Numbered from the stretch's first letter, positions 22,791-35,764 are shown. The stretch: 64,000 nucleotides of DNA from Lotus japonicus (GCF_012489685.1 NC_080041.1:135671785-135735784); one strand, 5' to 3'. Program-made: numbers and translations. Notes: a model not told the origin generated them from the sequence alone.

Positions 22791-23056
22791 GGCTAAAAAA
22801 CACTTTTGGCCCCTGATGTTTTAAGTTTGTGCAAATTCTGCCCCTACTCTATTTTTGTCGATGTTTCTACCCCTCATGTTTTCAAACAGTGCACCGTCTA
22901 CCCCTCATATTTTCAAACAGTGCACCGTCTACCCCCTCCGTGAGGGGTAGACGGTGCACTGTTTGAAAATATGAGGGGTAGAAACATCGACAAAAATAGA
23001 TAGGGGCAGAATTTGCACAAACTTAAAACATCAGGGGTAAAAAATACTTTTTAGCC
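22791..23056. repeat. Near-perfect palindromic MITE (foldback)
   Basis: The left arm starts GGCTAAAAAACACTTTTGGC and the right arm ends with its near complement (…ACTTTTTAGCC). The arms match almost base for base through GATGTTTTAAGTTTGTGCA and GTCGATGTTTCTACCCCTCA to a centre near 22943 (CCCCCTCCGTGAGGGG). The left arm carries a short motif around TTTTCAAACAGTGCACCGTC twice in tandem, the right arm once. T-runs on both sides hide any target duplication. No coding. Confidence 0.85.
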
Positions 23057-23450
23057 TTTTTTTTTTATCTGTTCACAAAATTGACATATAGTGCAGCAAG
23101 TAGCAACGGAGGAAGTGTGACCATGAATTCTCAAAAAGGGGTTTGATAGTGACATCAACAATGGCTGGACCCATATAGACATGCGTCCGGTTTCACTTCA
23201 CACTTCACTTGATACCACTCATTAGCACCCTTTCATATCTTCTATAGACACTTAAATAATATCCACATCCACAAATATCATTTCTTTCTTTCTATCTTTC
23301 TTTAATTATCACACTATATTATATTATTATGTATCACATTTAATATTTATTTTTATTCTCTTCCTACCGAAACTTTTTATGAAAAAAAGTCTAGATATAT
23401 TCAACACCAGCAAGTCCATAGGCCAAAATATACCTCATCAACCATACTGA

Positions 23451-23851
23451 GGATGGCAATATAACCCGAACCCGTAGGTACGTACTCGCCCGAAACCCAA
23501 TTTAAATCTGATATAGTTTGGTATTGGTGAAACTCATACCCAAACTCAAACAATATATATGAAATTACAAAATGACCTTTTATATACACTATGTTAACAA
23601 CTTGATTTGTAAACAGTTCAATCATATTTGAAAAAAAAAACAACAACAAGATACCATATTTTTTTTGTAAAAAAATATAAACGGTTTTTTCACAACAAAA
23701 TAATATAAGTTGCATTTTGTTTTACAAAAAAGTCTATGCTCAAATTAGGTTAGAACGTGGATTTGGGGCTAAAACGAATTTGGAGAAACCCCAAACCCGA
23801 TGGGTTTGGGCTTGGAAAAGGCAAAACCCGACCCCGACCCGTTGTCATCCC
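23451..23851. repeat. Element with GGATGGCAA ends
   Basis: The left end GGATGGCAATATAACCCGAAC and the right end ACCCCGACCCGTTGTCATCC are inverted relatives of each other, rich in ACCCG. These ends resemble the common plant repeat that begins GGGATGGCAACGGGT. There is no clear target duplication and no coding. Confidence 0.5.
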
Positions 23852-24212
23852 TAAGCGCAATCCTCACATCAACAGTGAAAATCGAATACACACTTTTTTG
23901 AGAAAAAATTCATCTTACCAACTGAGCCAACACATGTTAATTATTAGTATTCTCATATTTTATAAATTTACATTAGTGGCTACAAATGTGTACATCAAAA
24001 TTGTCCTTTCATATAACATCATCACTAGCTACTAGCACCCAACATGCACTTTACTTTACTTTCTCTCAGTCTCACACACACTCTTTTGTAAAGGAAATTT
24101 GTTGCATATCACTATTTACTTTCCCTCTCAAGGTCAACAACTTGCAAATGGCAACTAGGAATTAACTAATAACAAATTACCACAAAACACCCTCTAACCA
24201 TAATCTGACGGC

Positions 24213-24586
24213 TAGGACTGTTCATGGTTCGGTTCTTTGCTTGAACCGAACCGAACCGAACCTGAACCAAAATTTTGGTTCGAGAGAACCGAACCGAATC
24301 GATATAGTATGGTTCGAACCGAACCGAACCGGTTACAAATTTTGGTTAACCAGTTCGGTAAAATATGCATATTTATAGATGGTTCGAACCGAACCGAACC
24401 GATATACTATGGTTCGAACCGAACCGAACCTGAATTGGTAGTTGATATTTTGGTTCGGTTACCGAACCGGTTTTTCAATTTAGGTTCGAGTTCGGTTCGG
24501 TTCTTAAAGGTTCGGTTCTTAAACGGTTCGATTTTCGGTTCGGTTCTTGGTTAGCTTCGGTTCTCAGAGAACCATAAACAGTCCTA
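24213..24586. mobile_element. hAT-type MITE built of GGTTCGGTT repeats
   Basis: The ends are TAGGACTGTTCATGGTTC and the inverted GAACCATAAACAGTCCTA. A perfect 8-bp target duplication CTGACGGC lies at 24205-24212 and 24587-24594, the hAT signature. Nearly the whole interior consists of GAACC/GGTTC units in both orientations, so the sequence can fold at many registers. The open frame across it only translates the repeat and is not a gene. Confidence 0.85.
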
Positions 24587-24594
24587 CTGACGGC

Positions 24595-25902
24595 CCACAA
24601 CAAACAAAACCCGCACGTGTGAGCCGTAGGATACAAATACAATGTTCTCTTCACTTGTCCAATGACAAGAGAGAGAGAAGAGAAAGGTTATCTTAAATCC
24701 TAACCTAATCATGATATCATGAGAAACAGAGAATCAATCAACGAACACAAGAGTCTGGGACTCTGCGAGGGAGTGACCGAGTTTTGGTTTCCGAGATTGT
24801 TTGTTTGAGTTAAACACGACAAAACCCAATTACGTGTGCATTTTAGTCATTACAACTCCTTCTCCTTCTTCTCTTCCTCTGTTCTTATACCCTTCCCTTT
24901 TTCCCTGGATTTGCAGCTTTTTCAGATTCTGTTTACTGGTTTTTCATTATTCCGAAGCAATCATCGTTTTACAGGTGAGAGCTCTGTTGCTCCATGATAA
25001 TCATGCACCAACTTTCTTCATTTTTTATGATTTTGTTTTGCTTGGTTGTACTTTCAGATAAGATTATTAATTTGAGCTTTCATCTATCAACTTCTATGTT
25101 TCATGTTGAATTTTGTAAAGTCCATGGTTGAAAATTTCTCTAAATCTGGGACTGTGTTTTTGATCTGTAATTGGGTGGGTAGCCTGAATAAACGATTATG
25201 ACTTCCTTTACTTTAATTTGTGGTTGCAAATTTTCAATTGGATGGCACCCCACCAACCCTCCCCTGGAGTTATTGGTCTTTGAGGGACTTGGTTTTCTGT
25301 ATCAATTGCAACTCATCATTGCCACCTATATAATTTCTGTAAAAATTTTCAACTATATCTGTGAAAATTTGATGTACATGGGTGTTGGATAACTTGTTGC
25401 ATTACTTCCTTTCTATCTGTTTTTTTCTTGTCTCCTCAGATGAACAACAAGCTAATATTGTTGACTATTGAGAATTGAGATATTAAAAAAATAGCATTCT
25501 GAATTGCTGTATAAAAGCATGTTTGGATCTAAGCGCATGTTTGGATACACGTGGAAAACCACAGTGAAGTTAAAATCATGGTGGACATCCCCAAAAGCTA
25601 AGGGAAGCTGTTTCTGTCGACCGTGATTTTGGCTCACCCTGGTTTTACGTTGTGTATCACTAACTTATTTTTCCTCAGAGTCAATTTTGAAACCCTGAAA
25701 CTACTCACATAAGCTTCTCCTGAGAATTGATTTTGTCTTTAGAATCAATTTGTGTAAAAAAATTCAAACAAGCACTCATTTGTCCACTTATTTTGGTGGT
25801 GAAGATAATTTGTTATTGCTTTACATTAGCTGACTTGCAAACTTGCTTTTATATATTGAAATCAGGACTGGCAAACTGATTCACTTGGGAGCCTGAAGAT
25901 AT
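24595..25902 (+). promoter_or_regulatory. Promoter, 5' leader and leader intron of the MYB-CC gene
   Basis: A probable 5' leader exon (about 24800-24974) ends in TTTTACAG followed by the donor GTGAGAGC. The acceptor ATCAG precedes 25866, and the coding ATG follows at 25903. The 891-bp leader intron contains a diverged copy of the dispersed GTGTTTGGA repeat at about 25502-25775. The transcription start is not visible, so the leader's left edge is a guess. Confidence 0.5.
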
Positions 25903-28900
25903 ATGTCATCTTTGCCTGCTCTTCACTCTCCCCTTGAGAACAAGTATATGAAGCCACCCGATTCTTTCCTTGCAAGAGATCTGGCTGCAAATCCTGCCTC
26001 AAAACAAGCTACATCATCGAATATGACCAGAAGTGGTGAACAGATGTTTTCATCCCCTGCTGAATGTCCTGGTGATATCCGCTTTCATGCTGTTTCACAG
26101 CATGACAGGCAATATCGAGATTCTCCATTCATTTCTCCAACATTAGGTGGCAATGTGACCTCCGAAATACATTCAACGGCATTGATTTCTCACCCTCAAG
26201 AAAACGATATTTCCTGGGGACCGGATCCATTTCAGGATATTCTTAGTTTTCCTGACAATGTTTTGGTCCAGAATGATCAAGTGGAAAACGGTGCTTGTTA
26301 CATGAATGATGACAATGTCAAGAGATCTGATTTTGGAGAGTGGGTTGATCAACTAATGACAATTGATGATTCGCAGCACCCAAATTGGAGTCAGCTTCTT
26401 GGTGATGACAATGTAGCAGAACCAAAGCCAAAGGTTTGTCTCTCAAGCTGGTTTTGAATGGTACTGTAATTGCTTTCTCTTACCTGTAAAATTAATCGAA
26501 CATGTAGGTGGAATCCCATTCCCGGATGTCTCATTTGTGGTCTAAGAGCCATGGTTTTCATACTTGAACTTGTTATTGAGGCACATGAAAAACAAGTCAA
26601 TTTAATCTGTTTGGATACCCGTTACAAAGTATGAAAACGGGAAAATAACACCGATGCACTTTTTGTTGAATGAGGAAGCTGTTACCTCAACAAGAAGTGT
26701 CTCGGGATGTGTTATTTTTTCATTTTCATACTCTCTAACGGGCATCCAAACAGAATCTAAACAATGTGTATAAATCTCAATAATTATGGACATAGTCATA
26801 AAAAATGCAGTCCTCTATATTTAAGCTCCCTTTTTTTCAGCTTTCTGCATGGAGAGTGTTGTGATTTATTTTGGTACATTTTGATGCTGAGTTCTATTTT
26901 CAATTTATTGTCACCGTGTGCATTTGTGTATATACTTCATCACCTATTCCCTGTTATGCTGTTGATGTGGTTCTTAAAAGTTTGAATTCTATTTTTATGT
27001 GTACAGTACTTTTTGTCAATGGTGCATTTTATTTATTTGTCTATTTTTATTGTTCAAGCCACAAAAACATATCCTACACTTTTAATGCAGGCAATCCAGG
27101 TTTCCCCGCTGCAGCAGCTATCATCTGGAGAAGTTAGTGGTCTTTCTAATTCAGCATCAACTGCTTCACAATCTAAGCCTAGAATGCGTTGGACTCCAGA
27201 ACTTCATGAGGCCTTTGTGGAAGCGGTCAATCACCTTGGTGGTAGTGAGAGTATGTTTGCTTCTCATTACTCTCATACTTCTTGACTTTCTCTCTCGAAT
27301 GTTTCTTGTCATCTAATGATGTTAACATGCAGAGGCTACGCCAAAGGGGGTTTTGAATCGGATGAAAGTCGAGGGCCTTACCATCTATCATGTAAAAAGC
27401 CACCTACAGGTACATCAATGATTTATCTTCCTCTTAAACTTCTTGTGGGTGTGTGTCAGTTTATTTAATCTAATGTTTTTCGAAAAATTACTTGTTCTTT
27501 TAATTTCAGAAATATAGAACCGCTAGATACAAACCTGAGTCATCAGAAGGTATGAAAAAGTGTACTTATGACTTATGTTGTTCATATAATCAAGTTTATT
27601 ACCAAGTATTGTTCTGATTTTTGGGTTTTTGAAGTTTCAATTAAGATGTTTTGTTTGCAATATCAATTGCATTTTTGTCTTGTGCTTTTTTATTTTCTTG
27701 ACCCTATGTTTGGATTGAGAGAAACAAAATATGGAGGAAACGGGCATTTTAAATTTTAATAATTGGAAAATGTCTCTGATTTGTTGATGAAAAAATGAGA
27801 TGTAAAGATTAGAAAGAGTTATAAAACAAAAAGTCAAAATTTTCTCATCATTTCGAAGTTTGAATTTTTCTCCCCTTTTCTCTCATCTAAACAAGGGTTA
27901 ATTGTTAAATGCTTTTTTTCTCCTATTATTTTTGTTACGTTTTAATAATACGATTTCTTTAGCATTTATGTACATAAGAATCACACAGAAGTTTCTTTTC
28001 TTTTCTTTTTTCAAAAGTATGAGAGTAAGAATGTGAATGGGATCCTCTTCTCTACTTGCAGGAACTTCTGAGGCAAAAATTACTTCAATCGATGAAATGA
28101 AATCGTTAGACTTGAAAACGTGAGTTGTCTATCTATATCACTTTTTAGCTATTCGTCAACATGTGTCCACTGATTTCTGTTATTTGGTGTGGATCATTTG
28201 CTCTTGCATGGCACTGTGGCAGAATGTACTATTCACTCATTATTGTTATATATTTTTTGAATTTAAAATATAATCTAATGCAGATTGGTACAAATTAGAT
28301 GGTCCAAACAAGTTTGATTTTCCCCTTTGCTATGATACTTTTTTTCTTATTTTGATTAGAAACCATAATTCCATGAGATTCTCTTATCTTGAACATTAAT
28401 GCTCAATAACATGCTCCGGATTTCGGTTGCAGGAGTAAGGGGATCACTGAAGCATTACGGTTACAGATGGAACTCCAGAAGCGGCTTCACGAACAACTTG
28501 AGGTACTTTATTAGTAGTTTTGAGATTCACTGTGTAATCCAGAGGAGAGTTTTATTAGCTTTCTCTTTCTTTCTTGTTGGGAAGACTGAAGAGAGCAATC
28601 TTAAGCTTTGGCATGTTCTCATGTTCTAACTGTTATGCAGATTCAACGAAACTTACAGATTCAAATTGAAAACCAAGGTAAACATCTGCAGATGATGTTT
28701 GAGCAACAGAGAGGAATGGTTGAGAGCAAGGTTAAGGGCCCCTCCTCCCCTTCGGATGTGCCTTCTGCTGCACTATCAGACACGGCGCTACCTTCTTCTC
28801 CAATACACAATTTAGAAACCTCAAATGAGGAACATGACAAGTTAACAAGCAATAATAGCAATCTGAAAATCATGCCTGAAGAAAGTTCCAAGGATGCAAG

Positions 28901-28988
28901 CAACAAGCAAATAGATGGTGGAGCTGAAGTTACCAACGAAGATGAAGCAGTAGATGCAGCACCACCCCCAAAACGGGCAAAGATTTGA
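25903..28988 (+). CDS. PHR1-like MYB-CC transcription factor
   Basis: Seven coding exons, join(25903..26433, 27091..27250, 27333..27409, 27510..27549, 28062..28119, 28433..28502, 28641..28988), give 427 aa. The single MYB (GARP) domain spans about residues 206-262, with MRWTPELHEAFVEAVNHLGG, ATPKGVLNRMKVEGLTIYHV and the KSHLQKYR helix. The coiled-coil (CC) domain spans about 290-335, with LRLQMELQKRLHEQLE and IQRNLQIQIENQGKHLQ. The N-terminal half is disordered with an acidic segment; the C-terminus ends in a basic PPPKRAKI. This is the layout of PHR1/PHL factors, which bind GNATATNC (P1BS) sites in phosphate-starvation genes and are restrained by SPX proteins. Which PHL member it is cannot be decided here. 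Intron 1 of the coding part carries a MITE. Confidence 0.93.
26608..26757. repeat. Small foldback MITE in MYB-CC intron
   Basis: The left end CTGTTTGGATACCCGTTACA is mirrored by the right end TAACGGGCATCCAAACAG. Inside these, GTATGAAAA pairs with TTTTCATAC. About 150 bp, no coding. It lies in the intron 26434-27090. Confidence 0.7.
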
Positions 28989-30409
28989 TGAAAGCAGAAT
29001 CAGGGTTTTAAGTTGCGGTTGTGGAATTGCAGACAATACTGTTTGATGTGGCCGCAACTGCAGTCGCAATGCTGTTGCGGTGACGCCAAAATCATAATTT
29101 AAAACCCTGAGTATAATTATTTTGTGCTCCTAGTGTTATTCTGCTGGAATTTCCCTTTCTGCTGATCATAATGATATACTCAATTTGCACAGCAGTTATG
29201 ATTCTAGCTTCATTGTTTGGAATATAACTAATTGTCTTCCCTAGATTGTTTTTATATTAGTGGACATGTTTATAGAGACTGTGGAACTTGTAGAAATATT
29301 GTTGGATCAACTAGATGGTTATGACAGATTTATAAGCAACATTAATTCTAAGGGTTTCGTTTTTTTTTCTTTTTTCCTTTTGGCTATTGCGCGAGTTCTT
29401 GTGTTTTTGATTTGGTGTTGAAAACAGAGTTGATAATGTGGTACTTGGATCCTCTATGTGTATGTGCTAGGTTGGACTTCATGTATAGACACGTTTGTCC
29501 CAAAAGCTATACCTTTCTTGTTATTAGTGATTTTGGTACCTGAAGTGGTTTACAGAAGTGAAATCATTTAGAACAACGGTAGACAAGTAGTTCCAAGTAC
29601 ATTATGTAGAAAGCTTGTTAGTGTTAGGGCATGAGATGCCTTAAAACTCGGGGCGATCTTTACATTGAGTTATGATAGTAAACCACAAATAGATGGAACA
29701 CCACATTTTTCATGTAAGTTCTTAAGACATTGGATGTGAGCCTTCTCACTTATAAATTGTTTGATACTTAATTTTCTCTTTAAGACTTGTAAGTCACACC
29801 TTGTATCCCAATAGTTAGATTGATTCTGGTTGAGTTGTGGTTGGCGAAAGTGAAACCATTTGGAAAAATTGTGGATATGTATTAATTATGGACACTACAA
29901 TTTTACATTCAAACATGTTTCAGCCAACTTAATTTGCCCTATGACCCAATATTGTCTCAGACGGATTAAATGTTCCATAACTAAGTGAATACCATATTGG
30001 TCGGCCGTGATGTCAAAATAAAGATTTATCGCGTCCAACTATTAGTCGAGCTAAACAAAGTCGGCACACTTACTAAACAATTGCAAAATTACTCAAACGT
30101 AAGTTTTACACAAAGACTTCATTAAAGCCCATCACTTCCACTACGGGTTGAAGTTAACTTTAGCGTCAAAGTGCATTTTGCAGGTATATCCTCCGCCAAG
30201 CTCCACCACGGACATAATTGTTGCCACCGGAGTCTTCGACCTACATTCACCATACAAAGATCAGAAGTGTTTGAACTTTGAAGTTTTATTTCTTGAAAAA
30301 TAGATAATTTTTCATTTTACAGACATTTTCTAAAATTAAAATTAAAAGAAGTTGATAAATAAAAGAATGGTGAAATGAGCCGAGAAATGGAAATCGAAAC
30401 GGAGAAGAG
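28989..30409. other. Intergenic: MYB-CC 3' UTR to PEX12 promoter
   Basis: Shortly after the MYB-CC stop is a short inverted segment: TCAGGGTTTTAAG and GCGGTTGTGG (29000-29030) match the complements GCCGCAACTGCAG and TTTAAAACCCTGA (29050-29110). No gene is supported between 29110 and 30409. Its end must hold the PEX12 promoter and leader. Confidence 0.4.
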
Positions 30410-33197
30410 ATGTTGTTTCAGGTGGGAGGCCAAGGGAGCCGCCCAACGTTCTTCGAGATGGCGGCGGCGGAGCAGCTTCCGGCCAGCCTCCGCGCCGCAC
30501 TCACATACTCAATCGGCGTGTTAGCCTTGCGACGACCCTTCCTCCACAGATTCCTAGACTACGAAGACGAATCCTTCGCCTTCCTCATGCTCCTCCTCGA
30601 ATCTCACAGTTTACGAACCACCGGTGAGTCGTCGACTTCATCGCTCACAAACTCATCAAACTTCACTGTTGAATTTCATTGCTCACAAACTCAGTGTTGA
30701 ATTTCATTGCTGATCGGTGTTTGTTTTCGTTGTTAGATGCTTCTTTCTCTGAATCGCTGTATGGACTTCGAAGAAGACCAGCCAATGTCACTGTTGATAC
30801 TAGCGATAACGCTGCAGCTACCACTGCCACTGCTTCTGGGTTACACAGGCGCCAGAAAGTTCTTTCTGTTGTTTTTCTGGTATTCTCTAACCCCTAACCC
30901 TAATCCTAATTGGTCTCTCTGTTCAATCAACATTCAATTTTCTGTTCTCAGGAACGTTGGTTTTGTGTTTGTGTTTGTGTTTGTGTTTGTGTGTTTTTTC
31001 AGGTTGTGTTGCCATATTTGAAATCTAAGTTGCATACAATCTACAACAGAGAAAGGGAAGCTAGGCTTCAGGCTACTCTTTGGGGAGATGATAATGAAGC
31101 TGGAGTAGGAGGTTTTGAACAGGATTCACTTGTTTCCACACCAACCTTGGATGCCCATGCCTCCATTGCCGCACGGGTCCGAAGCAGAGTTCAGAAATTT
31201 GTTGGATTTTGCTACCCATGGTTGCATGCTAGCACTGAGGGTATGTTAAAAACAATTAGCTGAGACTTTGGGTTATGTTATCTGATTTATTGACGATGTC
31301 TGTCATAGCATACAAGTTTTCATTTTTGTCAGATAAACATAATTTTGAGAATTCTTCAAGTGAATGCGGTTTATCTGTCCTGTTACAATTAGTGATAGTA
31401 TTGTGAAGTATGAGTATTCCTAACCATCTTACTTATTGTAGGTATGCATTTCACTTACAAGATGTTATACCTGTTGGATGCTACTGGATTCTACTCTCTA
31501 GCACTGCATGTGCTCCGGGTTCAGGTCTGCCGAGCTACAGGGCAAGAGCTGGTATGCATTTAGGATCATTGCATTTAGAAGAGTATCTATTATTTAATTT
31601 GAAAAGAATTTCATATTGATTAGCAAACACAAGAAAGGAATTTGCCATATGATTGATTTTACCCCTTTACTACTTTCATGTCAAGGTAGATGGATACCTC
31701 TTCTAGAATTTCAAAGATGCGTAGCCGTGAACGTGAGAGACTTCGTGGCCCGCAATGGTTGAAGGTATTTTGACTATTCTCTATCAGCTTAATGGTTTTA
31801 TCTTCCCCTAAGTTTCCATGAATTAAGAAGAAACTGAAAAAGTTAGTTCATATTCTCTTTTCTGCTTCTCACATGTTGACTAGTATATAATATTACATTT
31901 AGACTGAGAAACTTGTTTACTGCATAATTAAACCTTCTACATCAGGTTTTACATGATAAAATGGTGAACTGACTTTCTTTTTGTATATAAGCACATGATA
32001 ATGCTGACTGTATGAGTAAATGTCTGTTTATGCTTCATTTTATCCACACAAACCTGATTATGAATGTATCATATATTTCGTAATGCAGACATTGCAAGGA
32101 GCATTACTCAGCTGTTCATACACTGTACTTGACTATGCACAAACCGGATTGATTGCAGCAGTGTTCTTCTTTAAAGTAAGATGACTATCCCTTTTAATAT
32201 TCTTTCTTCCTTCATTGAGTACTGGCAATATGCCAATACTAATTCAATTTTCTTGGTAAACATTAGCATACTTTAGCTTGGTGGATATTATTTGCTTAGT
32301 TTTGAATTTTAGAACTGATTACTCTTGGTTGGCTCAAACGCTTCACTCCATCCGTTGCCTGGGTGATTCACTGTGTCTTAAAGTTTGACTTCTTGTCTGT
32401 CTAGGGTTCCTAAGTATGCCCGGAAGTGACGGGCTGTTATATATGTTTTCTTTATGTACATATTACCAAGGAGCATAATCATTAACGCATCAACTGTGTG
32501 ATTATATGTAGATGATGGAATGGTGGTACCAGTCTGCTGAGGAGAGAATGTCAGCTCCAACAGTATATCCTCCTCCCCCTCCACCTCCTCCACCAAAGGT
32601 AAAGAAAAAAAAAATTGTTTGTATTTCTCCACTTCTTTTTTTCTCTATATGTACTTGCTTTCCACTTCTGGTCAAACAAATTATGATTTTAATTTTGATA
32701 GTAAAAGCTCACTTTTCACTAGAGTATAGAATATAGATATTGCCAAATTTGTGATTGGTGCTTTGCCTTAGGGATCTGCAATGTTCTGTATATCTAATAT
32801 GTAATATGAACAGGTAGCAAAAGAAGGGGTACCGCTACCCCCAGACAGAGCAGTTTGCCCCTTGTGTTTGCAGAAGCGTGTAAATCCATCTGTAATTTCA
32901 GTTTCAGGGTTCGTCTTCTGCTATGCTTGTGTATTCAAGTATATTTCTCAGGTGAGAGATCTAGACAATTGTTGAGAGATTGTAATCTAAATCTAGATGA
33001 AACATTGTTGATGGTTTAATTGGAAGTTATAATTCAAATTACTCTTCCTGTTTGAAGTTAAACTTACAAACTCAGCATTTGTTCCTATCTAATTATTTTT
33101 CTTTTTTGGTGTTTGTTCATGACAGTATAAGCGCTGCCCAGTGACGCTGATGCCTTCAACAGTTGACCAGATAAGGAGACTCTTTCATGATGTATAG
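30410..33197 (+). CDS. PEX12: Peroxin-12, peroxisomal RING E3 subunit
   Basis: Nine exons, join(30410..30623, 30737..30879, 31003..31240, 31442..31551, 31690..31764, 32089..32175, 32512..32598, 32814..32951, 33126..33197), give 387 aa, close to Arabidopsis PEX12 (about 393 aa). The start MLFQVGGQGSRPTFFEMAAA is nearly invariant in plants. The membrane region includes LSVVFLVVLPYLKSKLH and YAQTGLIAAVFFFKMMEWWY. A polyproline stretch (PPPPPPPPPK) precedes the C-terminal RING-like domain: CPLCLQKR..., FCYACVFKY, YKRCPVTLMP. As in the family, the RING lacks some zinc ligands. PEX12 works with PEX2 and PEX10 in the peroxisomal membrane to ubiquitinate and recycle the import receptor PEX5. It is convergent with the next gene, 383 bp between stop codons, with AATAAA at 33367. 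Confidence 0.96.
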
Positions 33198-33580
33198 GCC
33201 TCACAGTTGGAGCAAACCTGCTTGAATTGTTGCCATGAGTAGATGCGTAAAAGATTCATTACGATTGTTGTACTAATGTATATTACTTTGGTAGTGTTAG
33301 AGAGGCTATGTAAGAGGGGCATCATTTTTGTTACTGCCCTCTTATTTATTCGTACACAGTTCTAAAATAAAAACACGATTTCAATGCTTCTTTTTCAACC
33401 TTATTTCATTGGCTAACTAAAGCATCACATTCTGCTTCTGCTTCAGGGATGAACAAAAAAAAGACAGTACAAATTAAGACATTTTTACATGTACTCGCAA
33501 TATGCATCAAATGGTCAAATAACACTAAGAAAGGAAAATAAGGCCTTGTCAATAATCATGCTCAATCTCTCTCCTCCATT

Positions 33581-35320
33581 TTAGTTTTCAGCAACACTAG
33601 CTTCGAACGCCCGATCTAGTCTGGTCTTCACTCTTGGAGAACTCCATTTTAGTTTCGCATCCTGCAACACAAGCAATTATTATCTAATTTGTACACCCTC
33701 ATTCAGCCACTATCTAAATAATGAAATTCACTTCACTTACCTTTCCACTGTTGTTGGATTTCGAATTCTTGCTCTGCCCTGTATGACTCCAGTAACTCCC
33801 CACAGTTCCTATGATAGGTGTATCGTCCGGACTCGGACTTCTAGTCCTTCTTGAAGATGCAGATACTGAGAACTTTTTTATCTCCTCAACTGTCAATGCT
33901 CCCAGAATTGGCCTATCCTCACGACTCCAAGGTGAACCTCTTCCTCCATTTGGTGTCTGTTCTCCCACAGAATTTGTACTATTCATGGAAACCGGTGTAG
34001 TTTCCGAATCAGCCAACCAGTTTGAAAGGCTGGTGTCTACCCCAACTTCTTTCTTCTTGTCATTGATCTTCCTCTGCCTTGCATTGCGGTTTGACAGCTT
34101 CAAATTTGGCTCTGGGGTAGTGGGTATGTCAACATCCTGCACTACCGAATTGATGTTTTCTTTATCGTCATTTGGAGGCTGTAGCACTGTTGCTTTGATC
34201 ACACTTCCTTGAGCAAGATTCTCAATTGGATTCAGCACTGAAGAGTCATCTAGAATCCTTCCTTGAGTTTCTTCATTTGTGATAGGAACTGAAACATCTG
34301 CTGGAATTATACTGTTGACTTCATTCTCTGCTTTTTCAGTTGATGAAAATCGTCTTATAGAATCAGTGGATAGAGAAAACAGAGATTCTGAAGACTCTTC
34401 TTGAGCCTGTTCTTCCATATTAACATCCTCATATCCATCATCAGAGCAATCTTGATATCGATAATTGGAGACATGGTGATTCGACCCTGTTGCTTTCCCT
34501 TTGTCCTCATTGTTTTCCTCCAACTTGTTGATTAGTTCTTCAGCAGAAGATTTCACCTTTCTCATGATTGGTTGCTCATCTAGCAGCATGGTGTTCTCTT
34601 CCTCTGCTTCCTTCTCTGATGGCTTTCCCTGAGAATCATTTCCAAGTGGATTCATTACTGACCCAGATGCTTCATGTGCCTCTTTTATGGTGTGGATGAC
34701 ACGAGGGAGTTGCATTGGACTATCAACTTCAATCTCCATATTTGTGGCAGCTGAAACTTGTTTTCTAGATTCAAAGGACAGTGAAAAGAGTGACCCTGAA
34801 GATTCTTCTTGAGCCAATCCTTTACTAAACTCATCATCCCCTTCATCACTATCCTTCTTCTCCTCACTTGATGCTTTTTCATGCTCCTCCTTTGTTCCTT
34901 GACTTCCTTCAATGTTCTTTGCTAGTTCCTTGGTAGATGTAATTTCAGCTTCAGCACCTTTAATTGATTGCTCTTCAATTGCTATTCTGAATTGAATTGT
35001 AGAGAATAAATGAACATGGGAAATTTAATTTAACGTTTAAGGTTCCAATCAAAATCATAATGGAATGGATAGCTTACTTTGATTCAGCTATGTAGTCAAT
35101 GGCTTCTTCAACATCAGTCTTTTGCTTTGTGAGCTGAATAGCAGGTTCAAGAGCTCCTTCTGCAACATGGGTCTGTAACAAAATTCAGCTTTGATTGAGA
35201 AAGAGAGAGATGATGTGAAATGTGAATCAAAGCAAGTGAGCTTACTTGGTGTGTATTTGCAGAACGGGAATGCTTTCGGCGGCGTTTGGAAGCAGCAAAA
35301 CAAGGTAGAAAGCACTTCAT
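33581..35320 (-). CDS. JASON-like protein
   Basis: Four exons, join(33581..33661, 33741..34986, 35078..35172, 35246..35320) on the minus strand, encode 498 aa. The N-terminus MKCFLPCFAASKRRRKH is a short Cys/basic start typical of this family. The middle is long, acidic and low complexity, with a duplicated segment around EESSGSLFSLS/EESSESLFSLS. The conserved C-terminus has RPILGALTVEEIKKFS, RSPSPDDTPIIGTVGSYWSHT and a final WSSPRVKTRLDRAF. This C-terminal signature matches Arabidopsis JASON and its relatives. JASON itself controls spindle orientation in male meiosis II, and loss gives unreduced pollen. Whether this copy is the orthologue or a paralogue is not resolved. Confidence 0.8.
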
Positions 35321-35764
35321 GATTAGCCAAAGCTAGTTTGCATAAAGTGGCTTTTTCTGCTTATAAAGAGAAAATGATGAGTGTTTGAGAACTCATGAGA
35401 ATGAATGAATGAATGAATGAAACTGAAAAATGAGAAAATAGAGGATATGAGAAGAACTAAACAAAACGGTCAAGAAATGTATCAGAATCTCAGCTTTTGA
35501 AATTTGACCGTTGAGGCTTCCAGTTCCAGGTCACGGTTGGGCCCATCCCATGCATGGGCTTCATTTAAGGTAACACATAAAAGTTACAGTTTGCCAGTTG
35601 ACTGGAATTAATATTTCCTTTTCAAAATTTGAAAAGTAGAAAAAGTATTAAATGTTCTTTTTATTAAATATTATAAAATAATATTTTTAAATTTTATATT
35701 GATTGAAATAATAAAATAACTTTTAAATATTTGTTCTTGTAAGTCACTTTATTACTACTCCTTA

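Noticed and set aside
22791..23056. Microsymmetric repeat considered as a CRISPR-like or miRNA precursor structure
   Set aside because: The arms are a single long palindrome, not spaced direct repeats, and the perfect pairing is typical of a MITE rather than a miRNA hairpin.
24237..24554. 105-codon open frame rich in NRTEPNR
   Set aside because: It translates the GAACC/GGTTC repeat of the hAT MITE; there is no independent coding evidence.
30940..31000. TTTGTG tandem run as a separate repeat element
   Set aside because: It is a short simple-sequence tract in PEX12 intron 2, forming the pyrimidine-rich acceptor region.
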